In this document: piece after piece, positions 15,799-16,375 of the stretch
How the letters are laid out: each line of letters begins with the position of its first letter
Position numbering within the stretch: position 1 is the stretch's first letter
Assembly (NCBI GenBank): GCA_903921605.1
Contig: CAIXQV010000197.1
Span: 1-16,375 of the forward strand
Length of the DNA stretch: 16,375 nt
Source: an uncultured Planctomycetaceae bacterium
GTDB lineage: Bacteria > Planctomycetota > Planctomycetia > Planctomycetales > Planctomycetaceae
Reading direction: 5' to 3'
Made by a program: the position numbers and the translations under genes
The notes under the pieces: generated by a model
Databases searched by the model: none
Told to the model about the DNA's origin: nothing
What the model saw: the letters and a program-made list of their open reading frames with translations, nothing else

Positions 15799-16375
15799 TC
15801 ATTCCCATGTTGCCAACGCGGCAGACAGAGTGCGGATGCGAGCAAGAACTCGATCGCGATGGTTTTCACAGATCGCGGCGAGAGCAATCACAGCGACGCC
15901 CAGACCGAGGCCGCCGATCCAAAGCAATGACATACGGTCTTCGGTGGCTCGAAAGATCATTCCGGCCAGATCCGCAAGGATAAACGCGGTCCCGGTATAC
16001 ATCAGAGCTCGCAATCGCAACCCGATGGAAAGCAGCACAACGAGAGTCGAAAGCACCAGCAGTGACAACAAGTGAGCCCAACTGCCACTGAGAATATCGA
16101 AGACCGGCGAAACCAGAATGATGAGTGCTCCAACGTATCTCAGCGGATCATGTGAAGCCGACGGCAGCTCTTTTTTCAGGATTTCAATCAGTCCAAGTAC
16201 CGACAACCCGACCGGCACCATATAGAACTGAGGGTCGCTGAAGTGCAGGCTTCTCCACAGCAGAACAAAAGCCAGATTCGCAACAGCACCGGCCAGCAGC
16301 AGGAATAGTCGGCGGCGGCTCAGCAGCCACTGATGAAAGTAAATTGCTGCACAGCCAAAGACAGCCAGAGCCTGC
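15799..16375 (-). CDS. Multi-pass membrane protein, C-terminal 191 residues (cut by window edge)
   Basis: The frame is open from the window edge to the stop at 15799-15801, so the true start is beyond 16375; the ATG at 16221 is internal, since the frame before it also encodes protein-like helices (WLLSRRRLFLLLAGAVANLA). At least five membrane helices are visible, such as VGALIILVSPVFDIL, LLSLLVLSTLVVLLSIGL and LLWIGGLGLGVAVIALAAIC. The C-terminal tail (ENHRDRVLARIRTLSAALAT) is basic and would lie in the cytoplasm. I do not recognise the family. It precedes pspA by 45 bases on the same strand and probably shares its promoter outside the window, so it may be a membrane partner of PspA. The membrane call is sure; the function is unknown. 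Confidence 0.8.
   Translation of the reverse strand, partial: QALAVFGCAAIYFHQWLLSRRRLFLLLAGAVANLAFVLLWRSLHFSDPQFYMVPVGLSVLGLIEILKKELPSASHDPLRYVGALIILVSPVFDILSGSWAHLLSLLVLSTLVVLLSIGLRLRALMYTGTAFILADLAGMIFRATEDRMSLLWIGGLGLGVAVIALAAICENHRDRVLARIRTLSAALATWE

Overview
The window looks like chromosome of a Planctomycetota bacterium, probably class Planctomycetia. This is inferred from the protein families, not from a marker gene. The pointers are an HTTM membrane protein with a small WxMFAPxP-type partner, a secreted protein of planctomycete style at the left edge, a 583-residue Gln/Arg/Glu-rich coiled-coil protein, a lipobox-bearing SAM methyltransferase, and a sensor with PAS, GGDEF and degenerate HD-GYP domains. 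Gaps between genes are long and transcription units are short. I see no tRNA, rRNA, CRISPR array, insertion sequence or phage gene.

Layout. 1-731 (-) is the N-terminal part of an exported protein of unknown function. 1280-1961 (+) is the wreck of a NarL/DesK-type histidine kinase, frameshifted and lacking its ATPase domain. 2302-3763 (-) holds the HTTM protein and its partner, read partner first. 3978-4811 (-) is a lipoprotein with HEAT-like helices. 5217-6206 (-) is an unrecognised cytosolic protein. 6520-7763 (-) is a two-gene unit with a TAATG stop/start overlap: a small membrane protein, then an exported beta-propeller-like protein. 7764-8524 has no convincing gene. 8525-8854 (+) is thioredoxin, followed by the coiled-coil protein (9031-10782) and the methyltransferase (10870-11688), with RNA hairpins in the spacers. 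12022-14439 (+) is the GGDEF sensor, interrupted by one in-frame TAA at codon 98. 14561-16375 (-) is an apparent three-gene unit: a multi-pass membrane protein (cut by the window end), PspA/IM30, and a small unknown protein.

How the genes may work together. The clearest functional group is the pspA unit, which suggests membrane-stress upkeep. The sensor would make c-di-GMP if it is expressed: its GGEEF site is intact, the inhibitory RxxD site is missing, and its HD-GYP half has lost the second-half metal ligands and the GYP motif. No complete novel defence or mobile system is visible. The best leads are the exported methyltransferase, the stop-interrupted but otherwise well-preserved sensor gene, the HTTM pair, and the hairpin next to the ribosome-binding site of the third gene in the pspA unit.
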